Below are positions 1 to 10,149 of a DNA stretch of 64,000 nucleotides, one piece after another; position 1 is the first letter of the stretch; each line of letters starts with the position of its first letter. A model generated the notes under the pieces. The model saw only the letters and a list, made by a program, of their open reading frames with translations, searched no databases and was not told the DNA's origin. Origin of the DNA: Allium sativum (taxonomy: Eukaryota; Streptophyta; Magnoliopsida; Asparagales; Amaryllidaceae); assembly GCA_030737875.1 (NCBI GenBank), contig CM060923.1, positions 496,212,453 to 496,276,452 of the forward strand, read 5' to 3'. The position numbers were made by a program, and so were the translations under genes.

Positions 1-582
1 CGAAGAAGGATGAAGACGGCCCAAGACAGACAAAAGTCCTATGCCGACAATAGGAGGACCGACCTTGAATTTGAAGTTGGAGACAGAGTTTTTCTCAAGG
101 TATCACCGCTAAGGAACGTTGTTCGTTTTGGAACCACAGGAAAGCTAGCACCAAGATTCGTAGGGCCATTCCCTATCATCGAGAAGATTGGGAAAATGGC
201 TTATAGATTAGAGCTACCCGAGCAGTTGGCCGGAGTCCACAACGTTTTTCACGTTTCACATCTCCGAAAATGTCTGCATGAGTCAGCTGAAGTGGTAGAG
301 CCAAATATCCTCGAAGAGGCCGAAGTGGAACGCGAAGCAACCATAAGGAGAGTTCCAACCCGCATCTTAGGGACGGAAGTGAAGAAGCTACGCAACCGCG
401 AAGTCAAGCTCGTCAAAGTTCAGTGGAGCGACGCCGAGGGAGACGCGACTTGGGAAACTGAAGATAGAATCCGTACCGCCTACCCTTTTCTGTTCGAGGG
501 TACATCCTTGATCTTTCTTTTCCTTAAGTTGCGCTTTTATCTATCTATCTTTTTAGGTATATTTCCTCGACTGCATCTTTAG
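1..582 (+). CDS. Ty3/Gypsy chromovirus polyprotein, C-terminal end (integrase tail plus chromodomain), 5' end outside window
   Basis: The frame is open from base 1 to a TAG at 580-582; the ATG at 10 is internal, so this is only the tail of a gag-pol polyprotein. Numbering from that ATG, residues about 20-90 are the integrase C-terminal domain with a GPY/F-type module (LAPRFVGPFPIIEKIG) followed by the typical NVFHVSHLRKC segment. Residues about 118-165 resemble a chromodomain (VKLVKVQWSDAEGDATWE), the module that steers chromovirus integration to marked chromatin. The last ~25 residues are hydrophobic and probably lie beyond the folded domain. A polypurine tract and an LTR follow about 500 bp downstream in the same orientation, as expected for the 3' end of an element. 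The 3.2 kb LTR and the chromodomain favour the Tekay/Del clade. No break is seen in the visible part. Confidence 0.93.
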   Translation, partial: RRRMKTAQDRQKSYADNRRTDLEFEVGDRVFLKVSPLRNVVRFGTTGKLAPRFVGPFPIIEKIGKMAYRLELPEQLAGVHNVFHVSHLRKCLHESAEVVEPNILEEAEVEREATIRRVPTRILGTEVKKLRNREVKLVKVQWSDAEGDATWETEDRIRTAYPFLFEGTSLIFLFLKLRFYLSIFLGIFPRLHL

Positions 583-1084
583 GTAGAAAACCTTTGGATG
601 AAAACATGTAGTTGAAACATGTTATGTATGAATGGTTGCAAGTGGTTGCAAGTGATTGCTAGTGGTTGCTCGTGGTTGCATATACACACACAATCTAGGT
701 TTTAGATCGGCTCAGTCACTTCATATTGCATATGCATATATGTTTGTATTCGTATGTGGTTGAACTATAATGTGTTGTCATGTGGATGTTGCATTTGTAT
801 TGAATGGTTGTGCACTCATGTAGAATCATGAATAGGAAAATTTACATACATAATGGATTCATGGCACTTACATAATTCGCATTAAGGAGGTCAACTGAAT
901 CAGTAGACCGCCTGATTTTGCATTAGATAAGTACATGTACACACACACTTCGCATATGATCATGAAGCATTAGAAGTCTTTTAAGGACAATGGATGCTCG
1001 TGTTTGATGGATGAGTAGATGGATGATTGGATGTTAGGATATACATTCCTCCTAACTTGAAGATTTCGGGGACGAAATCCTTTT
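583..1084 (+). other. 3' untranslated interior of the Tekay-like element
   Basis: This non-coding spacer runs from the polyprotein stop to the polypurine tract. It contains a short tandem repeat of GTGGTTGCAA-like units at about 632-684. It ends with the block TTTCGGGGACGAAA (1064-1077), which recurs just before the polypurine tract of the non-coding elements in this window. No ORF of note is present. Confidence 0.8.
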
Positions 1085-1097
1085 AAGTGGGGGAGAA
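1085..1097 (+). promoter_or_regulatory. Polypurine tract of the Tekay-like element
   Basis: AAGTGGGGGAGAA lies immediately before the LTR start TGTAACACCCC. It is the expected plus-strand DNA primer for reverse transcription. Near-identical tracts precede the LTRs at 9593 and 50931, and 29374 and 61236 on the minus strand. Confidence 0.85.
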
Positions 1098-1371
1098 TGT
1101 AACACCCCGAAAATTCGATAACTGTGAAATTCATAAATTAAAGTATAATTAATTTGAAATCAAAGAGCTAAGGGAAACGGGATACGCCATTGCGTTCGTC
1201 TCGGAAAAATACACGAAATAGAGTCCGAGTTTTTCGAAAAACGGAGTCCGTATGAAGAAGATATGGCCTTCGGAAGTTTTGAATTAAATTTAAAATTCAA
1301 ACAGAATAAAATAATAATTTGAAATGGGGCCCAATGGGCCAGGCGGATAAAACACCCGCCTAGCCACCCAG

Positions 1372-1444
1372 GTCGACTGGGCTGTCGACCTGGGCTACCC
1401 ATGTCGACAGGGCTGTCGACAGCCCTGTCGACAGGGGTGTCGAC
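1372..1444. repeat. GTCGAC palindrome cluster in Tekay-like LTR
   Basis: Six GTCGAC hexamers occur in 73 bp (1372, 1384, 1403, 1415, 1427, 1439). One lies in a perfect 14-bp palindrome, GGCTGTCGACAGCC (1413-1426), and another in the 12-mer CCTGTCGACAGG. The cluster lies about 170-240 bp upstream of the TATA box. The solo LTR at 14778-21695 has the same feature. Confidence 0.85.
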
Positions 1445-1610
1445 CTGGTCGAGCCCAGTCAACCTGGCTGGCCAGGTCTGTGTTTGGTCGAATTTCAGTG
1501 GTCTGCTTTGTCATTAGGGCTAGGTGGCGGGTTTTTATTGGTCTCTCTTCCTAATGTATGGCTATGATCTATCCTAGCAACATCAAGGGTCCTAATCAAT
1601 TCCTAACCTC

Positions 1611-1617
1611 TATATAA
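1611..1617 (+). promoter_or_regulatory. TATA box of the Tekay-like LTR
   Basis: CTATATAAAC is a consensus plant TATA box about 510 bp into the LTR. It predicts transcription starting near 1645. With the poly(A) signal at 4205 this would make R about 2.6 kb long. This is a prediction from sequence only. Confidence 0.55.
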
Positions 1618-2399
1618 ACAACCCTAGACTAAACCCTAATCTATTCATTCAAAATAAGATTATAGCCGCCATGTTGCTGAGGAACGACAAAGAATAGCCG
1701 TCGACTAGAGAAAGGATTAGGGAGAAAGTTCTAAGGCCTAAAGCAATTCAAGCAACCTAAAGCTAATCAATTCAACAAAGGAATTTGCGTCTTCAATCCC
1801 TAAACTAGAGAATTCATCAAACCATTGTAAGTAGAGTATTACTTTGGTATTAATAAACAACTGTGTTGATGTGTATGCTTGAATTGTGGTAATGGAAGTA
1901 ATTCATATTTGTGCAAAATTATGTTATTCATTATAAAGAACTACATGCGGTAGTTCTATGCAAGTATACGTTTGGAATATTGCGCAAATTGTGTAATCTA
2001 TATTGAAGCTACATGTATGTAGTTAATTGAAATTCATGCAAGTTTGGGGCTTTGTTATTATGCCATTATGATGTATATTTTTGTGCATAAATCATTTTGC
2101 AAGTAATTGAAACAAGTTTGGTTATTATAGTTCATATGAAACTATGTGGAATTTTGACACCATAATCCATGTATTAAGTCATGCTTTTGCAAACTTATGA
2201 ATATGGCTAGGAATGACATTTGTCATAATTGAAATCCGTTATTAAGTCTATCTTGTTTCAAAGGATTATATGATGACATGGCTAGGTTGGACTCAAAAAA
2301 CCCCTTTTTGCAAGTTTAAAGCAAACACCATGTTTAGGAATATTTATGCATAAGTATGTTTATACCATCGTTATGTGATTAGGCTTAAATCATGATTAA

Positions 2400-2570
2400 G
2401 TTGAATTATGCTATGTTCATGCTAGAAGTATTTTATGCCATGCTTATGTTTGACAATATGCCATGCCTATGCAAGAAGTATTTTATGCCATGCTTATGTT
2501 TGACAATATGCCATGTTTATGCTAGAAGTATTTAGGCCATGCTTATGTTTGACATTATGCCTAAATAAGA
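2400..2570. repeat. Tandem repeat, about 60-bp unit, in Tekay-like LTR
   Basis: About three imperfect copies contain the core GCCATGCTTATGTTTGACA followed by a segment ending AGAAGTATTT. No function can be inferred. Confidence 0.75.
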
Positions 2571-3026
2571 ATATAGGTTCATATTGTAGTTAAACCTATG
2601 CAAGTTTACATGCCTTGATTTATGTCACCTATGTTTTATGACCAAAATATATGTCACCACTATGCCAGTACACCAATTTCTATTATGTATTTCCCAACGT
2701 CATATGCAAGTTCATGCGCTCACTTTCCCCTCTTTGTGTATACGCCATAGCCTCCCCTTTTCGCATGGCTAAATTGGGCTTTAAAAGGCTAAGCCCAATA
2801 TATATGAACGGACGTGTAAAACGGGGGAAAATAACGTTGGGTTAAAATGAATTAATGAATGAAAATATAAAATAGAAGGGCCCAAGTTCAAGTATGGGTT
2901 GGGCCCATGGTTGGTGTAACCTTTACACCATTAACTTAATAATGGGCCGCAAATATTTACATATAAGAAATAAAGAAGAATGACAAAATATGTAAATGTA
3001 GAAAAAACGATGTGTTTAACCCGAGG

Positions 3027-3208
3027 TTGGATTGAGTTGTGATGTAAACCTGCCCGGAACCGCCCGGCTGTCCAGTAGTCACAACAATACCTATCCAATG
3101 TGGGAGGTTAAACATGGAGCCCAGCAAGGACCCGAGGTTAGACTGAGTTGTGGCGTAAGACTGCCCGGAACCAACCGGCAACAGGCAGCCACAACAATAC
3201 CTGTCTAA
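3027..3208 (+). other. Two tandem covarying hairpins in Tekay-like LTR
   Basis: Copy 1 (3027-3098) pairs TTGGAT with ATCCAA and GTTGTGA with TCACAAC. Copy 2 (3138-3208) pairs TTAGAC with GTCTAA and GTTGTGGC with GCCACAAC. The arms differ between copies but stay complementary. The loop holds a conserved TGCCCGGAACC. Three homologous copies lie in the solo LTR at 16762-17074. The pattern indicates a selected or recently duplicated RNA or DNA hairpin. Confidence 0.75.
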
Positions 3209-4204
3209 TGTGAGAGGTCAGGGCCTTAATAAGACAATTAAGGCTGAGTCAGGATTGTTAGGATTAAGTGAACTAAAGACTTAATCAAAATGGAACATGC
3301 TAAACTAAACGGACTGGTGGGGTTAGGTTAGGGAACACTTAACCAACTTAGCATGTTGGCTAGAGATAGAAAACCTAGTAACGGGGGACCCTTTTCAGCA
3401 GTAACCCTAAAAGGTGTATCAGGATACCCTGAAACTAGGCAGGGTGGGGCACGATTACTGGGCTGATTATAAGAGGTCAAATCGACGGCGGTGGTGTAGC
3501 AGTGTAGGTTCTAACGGTGTGCGGGCGTGCACGCACTCCGGCGCAGAAAAATAAAGCACTGGACACCCGTAGCATACCTTTGCACTCTAAGGTTGTGTCG
3601 GGTTGCCACTATGGGACTTGATACACCCCATGGTGGGACCAGCATAGGTAACTACAGACATCGGGGGCCGTAAGACACATGTAACTATGCGAGTAGGAGC
3701 CGATCATCATTGAATGGATCACATCACCCTGATTATGAGGTGCAAATTGGAAACTAGTTTATATGGGTTCAGAGATTAACATGGGGTACGATAGTATATT
3801 CGACCCTAGATAACTTAACCAAGTTTATAATGTTGCCCACTTCCTGTTTTACTTATCATACCCAGTTCTTTATTCATAGACAAAGTAGTACTAGACTTAC
3901 TCAGGCTTTATGTCTGACTCTATTTTTCTTTCGTCTTCTTTCTTCCGTTTCCCCCCCCCCCAGGTCCTCAGGGAGGGAACACAGCAGCTTGACCAACCTC
4001 AACATCCATCTTGAAGAAGAGAAATGTATTGCTTGGACTTTCCTGTTTTGAACTATGGCTTTGGACAATCCACTATGGGGCTTTTGCAGTTTATCTATGT
4101 TTTATTTATGCTTCTTTAAAAATAATGTACTCAAGACATATTATGAAAGTGTTATGTTATGTTTTTGGAAAGGATGTTGTTGTAACACGTATTTGACTTG
4201 ATGA

Positions 4205-4210
4205 AATAAA
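4205..4210 (+). terminator. Candidate poly(A) signal of Tekay-like LTR
   Basis: AATAAA lies about 135 bp before the LTR 3' end, followed by a T-rich stretch. It is the expected place for the 3' end of R. No transcript evidence is available. Confidence 0.45.
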
Positions 4211-4345
4211 GTTTGTTGTTCTTCCGCTGTTTACAAATATGTGTTCTTATTTCTGTCTTGTATATCTGTGACTTGTACTTATAAACCTCCACCAAAATTA
4301 AGGCATTCCCTTTGAGAGTGACCCTAACGGAGGTGGGGTGTTTCA

Positions 4346-6889
4346 CGTTGTTTATAAATAAGGCGTAGAATTGATATAGAATTTGAATATAGAAATTCAA
4401 ATGGGATTTATAATACAGAATTTGGATAATAGAAGTGAAATAGTTTTGAATAATAGAAGTGAAATAGTTTTGGATAAATAGAAGTGAAATAGACTAAAGA
4501 GTTAATTAACAATTTAATTAACAAATTTAGTTAAAACGATTGGTATAGTTAAAATAGATTGGACAGGTATAAATATACAGGAGACAGGTTTGGAATAAAG
4601 TGTTAGAAGGTATATAAATAAATTGCTCGACAAAAGGTATGTATTTAATTCATATATGAGATTTTATGCGCCGTATCGGCTAGCCGCTTGGCTTTTCTTT
4701 TTCTTTTTGGATTGGTAAGGGCCATGGGAGGCTATTAGAAATATCCCGAAGCTCCCGGTACAAAGGAGGTTATGGCGAATTTTTCCGGGAATTTAAGGAG
4801 TTAGAATATTTTTAAGATAATTTGATAGTTAGAAATCAACGTATCGATATATATAGAAGTCGATAAGGAAACGAACTTAGAAATAGAATAGTATAATCAA
4901 AAAGGAAGTATAAGAATAAAATCTCGTAAGAATAGAAAGAGAAGGTGTATACGTGTTTAAAAGTGAAGAAGTAATTGTGTGGTATTGATTATTCGAGTAA
5001 GTAGTCTTATTTGTTTTGACGTTATAAATGTTATTCAGTCAAGGTCTGAGAGGTAGTTATACCCCAACTTGATTGATTTCATTATTAACAAATAAATAGT
5101 AAGATTTCAAGCTCGAAGATCGATGTTGAATAAGAGTTAGTTGAATATAGTATTTGGGTAGTCGTAACGATGTTTTACACAACATCCGTTTTAACCCAAA
5201 TAAGTGTAAGCTTGGAAATAGAATAGAATATTTCCTAAGTATAGAAATAAAACGAGATCGGAAAGAGATAAGTAATTGGAATATTTTCCAATTATAAATA
5301 GCATATATTTTCTTAAGTTAGAAAATAAAGGAAGGCCAATATGGTTATTGAAAATATTTGGTAAATAAATATTGATAAAGAAAGAAGAAGTGATTTAATT
5401 AATGGAATATTAATTAAGGGCTTAGTAATTGGTTGATAATTGGATGAACACTTGTTTTCTTCAATAGTTAAATCATCGACTATTGAAACACTTGTTTTTA
5501 TTCGATAGTTAAATCACAGACTATCGAAGTTTTTGACCATCGTTGTCAATATGGAGAGACCGGTTGGATTATTATCCAAAGAACCACTCTGTATTGGCAG
5601 TAGCGTTGCGAATCAGATTATATGAGATAATCGAAGACGGAGTAGAGTGCAAGGACTTTTTCTATTAATAGAAATTGTACCTTCAGTTCATCCTGTTCAT
5701 GTGTGACTTGTATGGATGAATGTCTGACAGGGTATTTCCAAAATGGTCACGTACATTGATTTCTTCAACCGTACCAAGAGTGGAAGCGGAGAAGGAAACT
5801 TCTTTTAGCTGACACGTAATGTACCGTTTTAGACGTCAATTAGTGATTTTCGGTGGATCTGACAATGTGGCATTCAAAGTGAATCTGATGTGATGAGAAA
5901 TTGTAGCCTCTGACCTCAACAACCGATAAATGACAGAAATCGGGCAGGCAGCATGGCTATGTAGGTCGCACCTATTAGGGTGTATAATCAACTGATCTAG
6001 AGTTTCATTTACTTCTAAAAATCTATTGTCGATGCTGTCCCATTCGGGAAACGGTTGCTGATCCCAACCGTTGGTGATATACATTCGATACACTCAAGCC
6101 AAATGAGTGGTTGGTCATGTGTGGCTGAGTTGCAAGATGTTCTTGTTGAACTCGGTGTATTCTCGTCTAGAGATATACCAGCGGAAGGTGGTTCCATACC
6201 TTGTCATAGTTGGATATCAATTATCCAATAAGAGCCCGCGGTTTTATGATTGTATATTATATATGTGGAACGTGAGATGCAAACGTTCCACCAGATTGTT
6301 ATTTACTTGATTTAGACATTATTATAATATCAGAAGAGTTTTGATATAAAGATTATCGTTCCTTTCAAAAGGATTTTGAAAGATAAGTCAAGTGTTTGGA
6401 TTCTCATAAGGGGAAAACCCGTTCCGTGTTATACGGCGTGGTCTTATGAGATATCACTTAGTTTCTGAAATGTTTTAAACTGTTTACTCATACCAGTCCC
6501 ATGACTAACCCGGAGTTTATTTTGTTTTGTTCTACCTAAACTCTTGGGTGCCTAAATTTGTACGGGAAGTCAAGTAGTTCAGGATTTTTCAGATCTATCT
6601 AAAGGAGCTTGGAGCAGGAGGCTTCAGCATTAGTTATATAGAGTTTTGTTCCGCTGTGTTTGTAAGTGTTATACTCTGATAAGTGTATATTATACAGTGA
6701 AATTTTGTATTTCAAAAGTTATGATATATTATATTTTGTTCCGCTGCGATGTGAGATTCTGTGTTGTTGTTTCTGTTCTTCTTCTACGTCTTTCTTCTAA
6801 AAAAAATTGTTTTGTTTTTTCGTGATATTTGGGTTGGACGTATGATGTATATAGTCAACTCCGATGTTACGGAAATTTGGGTCATTACA
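4346..6889 (+). repeat. Element A 5' LTR, right-hand 2.54 kb
   Basis: It is collinear with 11694-14245 and ends GGGTCATTACA followed by a primer binding site. The missing left 2.1 kb was separated by the Tekay-like insertion. The ORFs seen here (for example 5836-6093 minus) recur at the same place in the other LTR but resemble no protein, so the region is treated as non-coding. Confidence 0.9.
6403..6568 (+). other. Structured LTR module (hairpins H2-H5), element A 5' LTR
   Basis: Consecutive stems: H2 pairs CTCATAAG (6403-6410) with CTTATGAG (6443-6450) around an inner CCGT/ACGG (6424, 6433). H3 pairs CAGTC with GACTa around CCAT (6494-6507). H4 pairs GAGTTTA (6513) with TAAACTC (6537). H5, TGCC with GGGA (6549-6567), is weak here. 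The same order is found in all the LARD LTRs of this window that include this region. Confidence 0.7.
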
Positions 6890-6890
6890 G

Positions 6891-6902
6891 TTGTATCAGA
6901 GC
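6891..6902 (+). promoter_or_regulatory. Primer binding site, initiator-Met tRNA type, element A
   Basis: TTGTATCAGAGC begins two bases after the LTR end. It matches the canonical TGGTATCAGAGC at 11 of 12 positions. It would prime minus-strand DNA synthesis. Confidence 0.85.
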
Positions 6903-6939
6903 TTAGGTTTAGCGAATACCTAGGCTTTGTGGAATTGTG

Positions 6940-6976
6940 CTCATTAGAGAAAGGGTCAGTAGTACCCTAGAATGAG
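6940..6976 (+). other. Post-primer-site stem-loop (H6), element A
   Basis: Outer arms CTCATT (6940-6945) and AATGAG (6971-6976) enclose inner arms AGGGT (6952-6956) and ACCCT (6964-6968) with loop CAGTAGT. Homologues with compensatory arm changes lie at 14251, 30285 (minus), 49952 and 61495 (minus). The position, about 50 nt after the primer site, fits a packaging-type RNA signal; that role is inference. Confidence 0.75.
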
Positions 6977-6980
6977 TTGA

Positions 6981-7011
<31 letters not shown>

Positions 7012-9579
7012 CGAGAGAGCGTATTTGTTATTTGATATAAAAACTGTTTTATATTGTGTTGACTAGTCTGTTGAGTGAATTATGAATTCTGATCGAATCG
7101 TGGGAAGCCACGATGTCGATAGGAGTTTATAAACAATTGAACAGAAGATTGGACACGATATTTTTTTAAATAGTTGAGTTGATTGTTAGGATTATAATCA
7201 AATTAGATTATAAAAACTGAAATAGTTATATATGTAACCAATGGAATTTGTATATGAAATCAAATATACAAATGAGATAAACTGAAATTGAATTCGAACC
7301 AGAATTAAGAATTTAAAATCTTGGGAGTTTGGAAAATATTTTTCTAAATGAATGCCAATTAATATAGCACTGGACTCATTCAGTAGCTGGGAAATAATTC
7401 TGATAATGGTCGCAACATCATCAGTGTTCATTTTCGAGTTTCTAAGTGACGAATTGCTGCCTTAGAAAAGTTTTTGATGGAAATTTGTTTGAAAGGAAAA
7501 CAAGTTGTTTGAAAATTCAAATGTTTTGAATTTGAGATTGATATAAATATATGCATATATTTATATTACTTCAAAGGAATTTTGAAATGGGAATTTGAAT
7601 ATATAATTCAAATTGAAGTAAAATAAAGAAATTTGAATATATATAATTCAAATAAAAGTGGAATAGAATTTGAATTCAAAGGAATTCAAATGAGCTTGAA
7701 TAAAGAAATTCAATTGGAATTTGAATATTGCAAATATAAAGGAAATTCAAATATAGAGTTTGAATAAAGAAATTCAAATGGAATTTGAATATTGTAAATA
7801 TATAGGATTGAATATTAGAAGGGAAATAGATCGGAAATATTATGTTGAAATGGAAAAATGGATTTGATATATATTTAAAATATAGCAGAATGGAGTTGAA
7901 TTTATTATAAACAAAGTTAAAACGTTTATATTTATAAATATAATTAAAACGAGCTCGCCGTAGCGCGGCAGTTCGAAAATTGGCGATTCGAATTTCAATT
8001 TAATATACAGAACTCAATTGAAGTCGGAATTCTTTGAAACAAGAATCGTCGGAACCGGTTGAATAATAGTTTTCTAATGAAAGAGAAAAATCTGGATTTC
8101 GTCGTATAGATTTTGAGTTATGTCAAAATCAATTTTTTAGAAAAGCAGCGCCAGAACCATTATAAAACCATAACAGTTTAATTAAATAAATAAAAGGATT
8201 TTTAGGAAATAAAATCCGAATTGGCATTAGAAAAATTCAGACTGGAGATATAAAATAAATATGAACTCCAGTGAAGTAAGTGAAATGATTTTTAAGAAAA
8301 AAATCATATTTTAAATGGTTAAATAGAATTAACTAAATTGGAAAATAATTAGTTAAAGGAAACTTGAATTGAAATTGGGTTTTTGGATAAGTGAAAGAGA
8401 TTGAGGATTAATATTCGAAATCGAATATATAACTCGAGTTGAAAATATAATTAGATTAGTTTATAAATAAGTTGACATATATTTGAACAAGTTATATTCA
8501 AATAAAAAGGGTGAAATAGGCAAAACAGTTAATTAGCAACTAGTTAATGGGAATTTGAATGATTGAAATTAAATTTAACTTAAGTAAGTTAAATGGATCG
8601 AAATGAATAAATTGAGTAAAATCAATGTGAATGAAATATGAATTGGGTGTGAATAAAGGAAATATATTTGTAACACAAATACAAAGGAAGTTATGTGCAA
8701 ACAAATAAAAGGAGAAATATTTGTAAAAACATTTACAATATAGAATTTAAAAGGGAATATATGTAAAACATTTACAAATAGATTAAATGGAAATATTTAT
8801 TTATAGAAAATAAATAGAATGTTATAAATGAGATATTTATTTGTTAAATAAATAGAATTTAATCAAAGGAATATTTAGAAGATGAATAGAAAATGGAAAT
8901 CTGTTTTAACAGATAAATAGAAAAGATTAATTTATAAATAACAGTTTATAAATTAAATTAAATATTTATCATTCGATAAATGGAATATATAAATCTGAAC
9001 TTGTATAGAGAAGAGATATTGGTTTTTAACACCGATAGTTTTAAAATAGAAAGGGTACACAACACTTGTATAAGTGAAGTAACGTTATTTAAAGAGAACA
9101 TTTATGAAGTGAAGAACCGTTACTAAAAGTGAATCTTTATAAATGAATAAACGTCATCCAATAGGAGTTATTCGAATAGGAGAAGTCGATTAGAGTTAGA
9201 AATAATCGATTAGAGTTAGAATAAATCGATTAGAGTAAGAATTAACTAGTTATAGTAAATCAGTTAGGGTTAATCCGTAGGGTTAATTGAATATTAGTTA
9301 TTCAATTAGAATTTATCGAATATTAGTTATTCGAATAAATTTAAAAGGAGTTAATCGAATATAGTTTATTCGAAGAAAGGTTTTCGAATCTAGTTATTCG
9401 AAAGAGAGATTATCGAATATAGTTATTCGAAGGGAGGAGTTATCAAATAGGGATTTATTTGAAAGAGAGCTACGTAAGGAAGTTGGAAATGTTAAGTATC
9501 AACATAAATAAGTTTTGAAAAGATAAATGGGTTTATAGCACTTTTTCTACGTTAGCAATTTCGAGGACGAAATTATTTT

Positions 9580-9592
9580 AAGTGGGGAAGAT
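9580..9592 (+). promoter_or_regulatory. Polypurine tract of element A
   Basis: AAGTGGGGAAGAT lies directly before TGTAATGACCC. The upstream TTTCGAGGACGAAATT matches the equivalent block of the Tekay-like element at 1064. Confidence 0.85.
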
Positions 9593-10141
9593 TGTAATGA
9601 CCCGGATCCTTATGGGTTAATTTTTGAATATTTAATATTTAATTTAAATATTGGGTGGATAATATAAGTGGAATTTTATATTAAGTTATTAATTTAATAA
9701 CCAATTTGGATTTAATATCGAATAGATTAAATTTTCGTAATACGAAGTGAAATAAATTCAGGTTTAAAAATGAATTTAAAGTCAGTTCAGATAATCAATT
9801 CAAACTCCTGTTTGAATTAGAATAATAATATTAATTGATTATCAAAGAATTAATTGTTTTAAAATCAATTTAAATTAATATCTTTTACAGATGATCGAAT
9901 TAGACTCCGTGACCTATCCCAGTGTGTCCGGAATAGGGGTATTACCCTAGAATAGATAGTTATTGGGTTCAGAAAGGAGTTCGAACACACGAAGTATTTT
10001 AAATTAAATAAAACCCGATTCAAAACAAAAACACGTGGCTCCCTTACCTCTACATTTTAAAACATGGTGTGCCCTCCTCTCAACCACAAAACAAAACATA
10101 CCGTGCTTCTTCATTCACCACAAATCGCAACCACCCCCTTC

Positions 10142-10149
10142 TATTTAAA
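10142..10149 (+). promoter_or_regulatory. Candidate TATA box, element A LTR
   Basis: TATTTAAA is flanked by C-rich sequence and followed by a C/T-rich patch, as in plant pol II promoters. It lies about 550 bp into the LTR, so most of the LTR would be transcribed leader. Confidence 0.45.

Larger units (their letters stand above)
1098..4345 (+). repeat. 3' LTR (3.25 kb) of the Tekay-like element
   Basis: The LTR starts TGTAACACCCC after the polypurine tract and ends GGGGTGTTTCA, giving imperfect TG/CA-terminated inverted repeats. The sequence right of 4345 matches the interior of element A's other LTR (from 11694), which shows the uninterrupted target site, so this element inserted into A's 5' LTR. 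CGTTG (4346-4350) is the right-hand target duplication; the left copy is outside the window. The LTR carries a TATA box, a GTCGAC palindrome cluster, tandem hairpins and a poly(A) signal, listed separately. A diverged relative in reverse orientation occupies 14778-21695. Confidence 0.9.
6890..9592 (+). mobile_element. Element A interior, 2.7 kb, non-coding
   Basis: It is A+T rich, with no gag-pol motif. It contains runs of AAATTCAAAT/ATTTGAATAT words (7500-7800) and a GGAAATATTTGTAAAACATTTAC-type minisatellite (about 8690-8970; core given in part). Degenerate CGATTAGAGTTA and TCGAATATTAGTTATTCGA repeats lie at 9180-9440. Segments near 7940-8150 and 8650-9480 resemble parts of the LTR of A' (near 37020-37250 and 39240-40380) rather than a typical interior. 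An (AT)n microsatellite lies at 6988-7010. Confidence 0.75.

Noticed and set aside
5836..6093. 85-residue minus-strand ORF repeated at 13192-13449, with partial copy at 41357-41560
   Set aside because: It recurs because it lies in homologous LTRs. It is antisense to the element, has no known domain, and in A' it is shortened and altered. The underlying conservation is explained by repeat ancestry.
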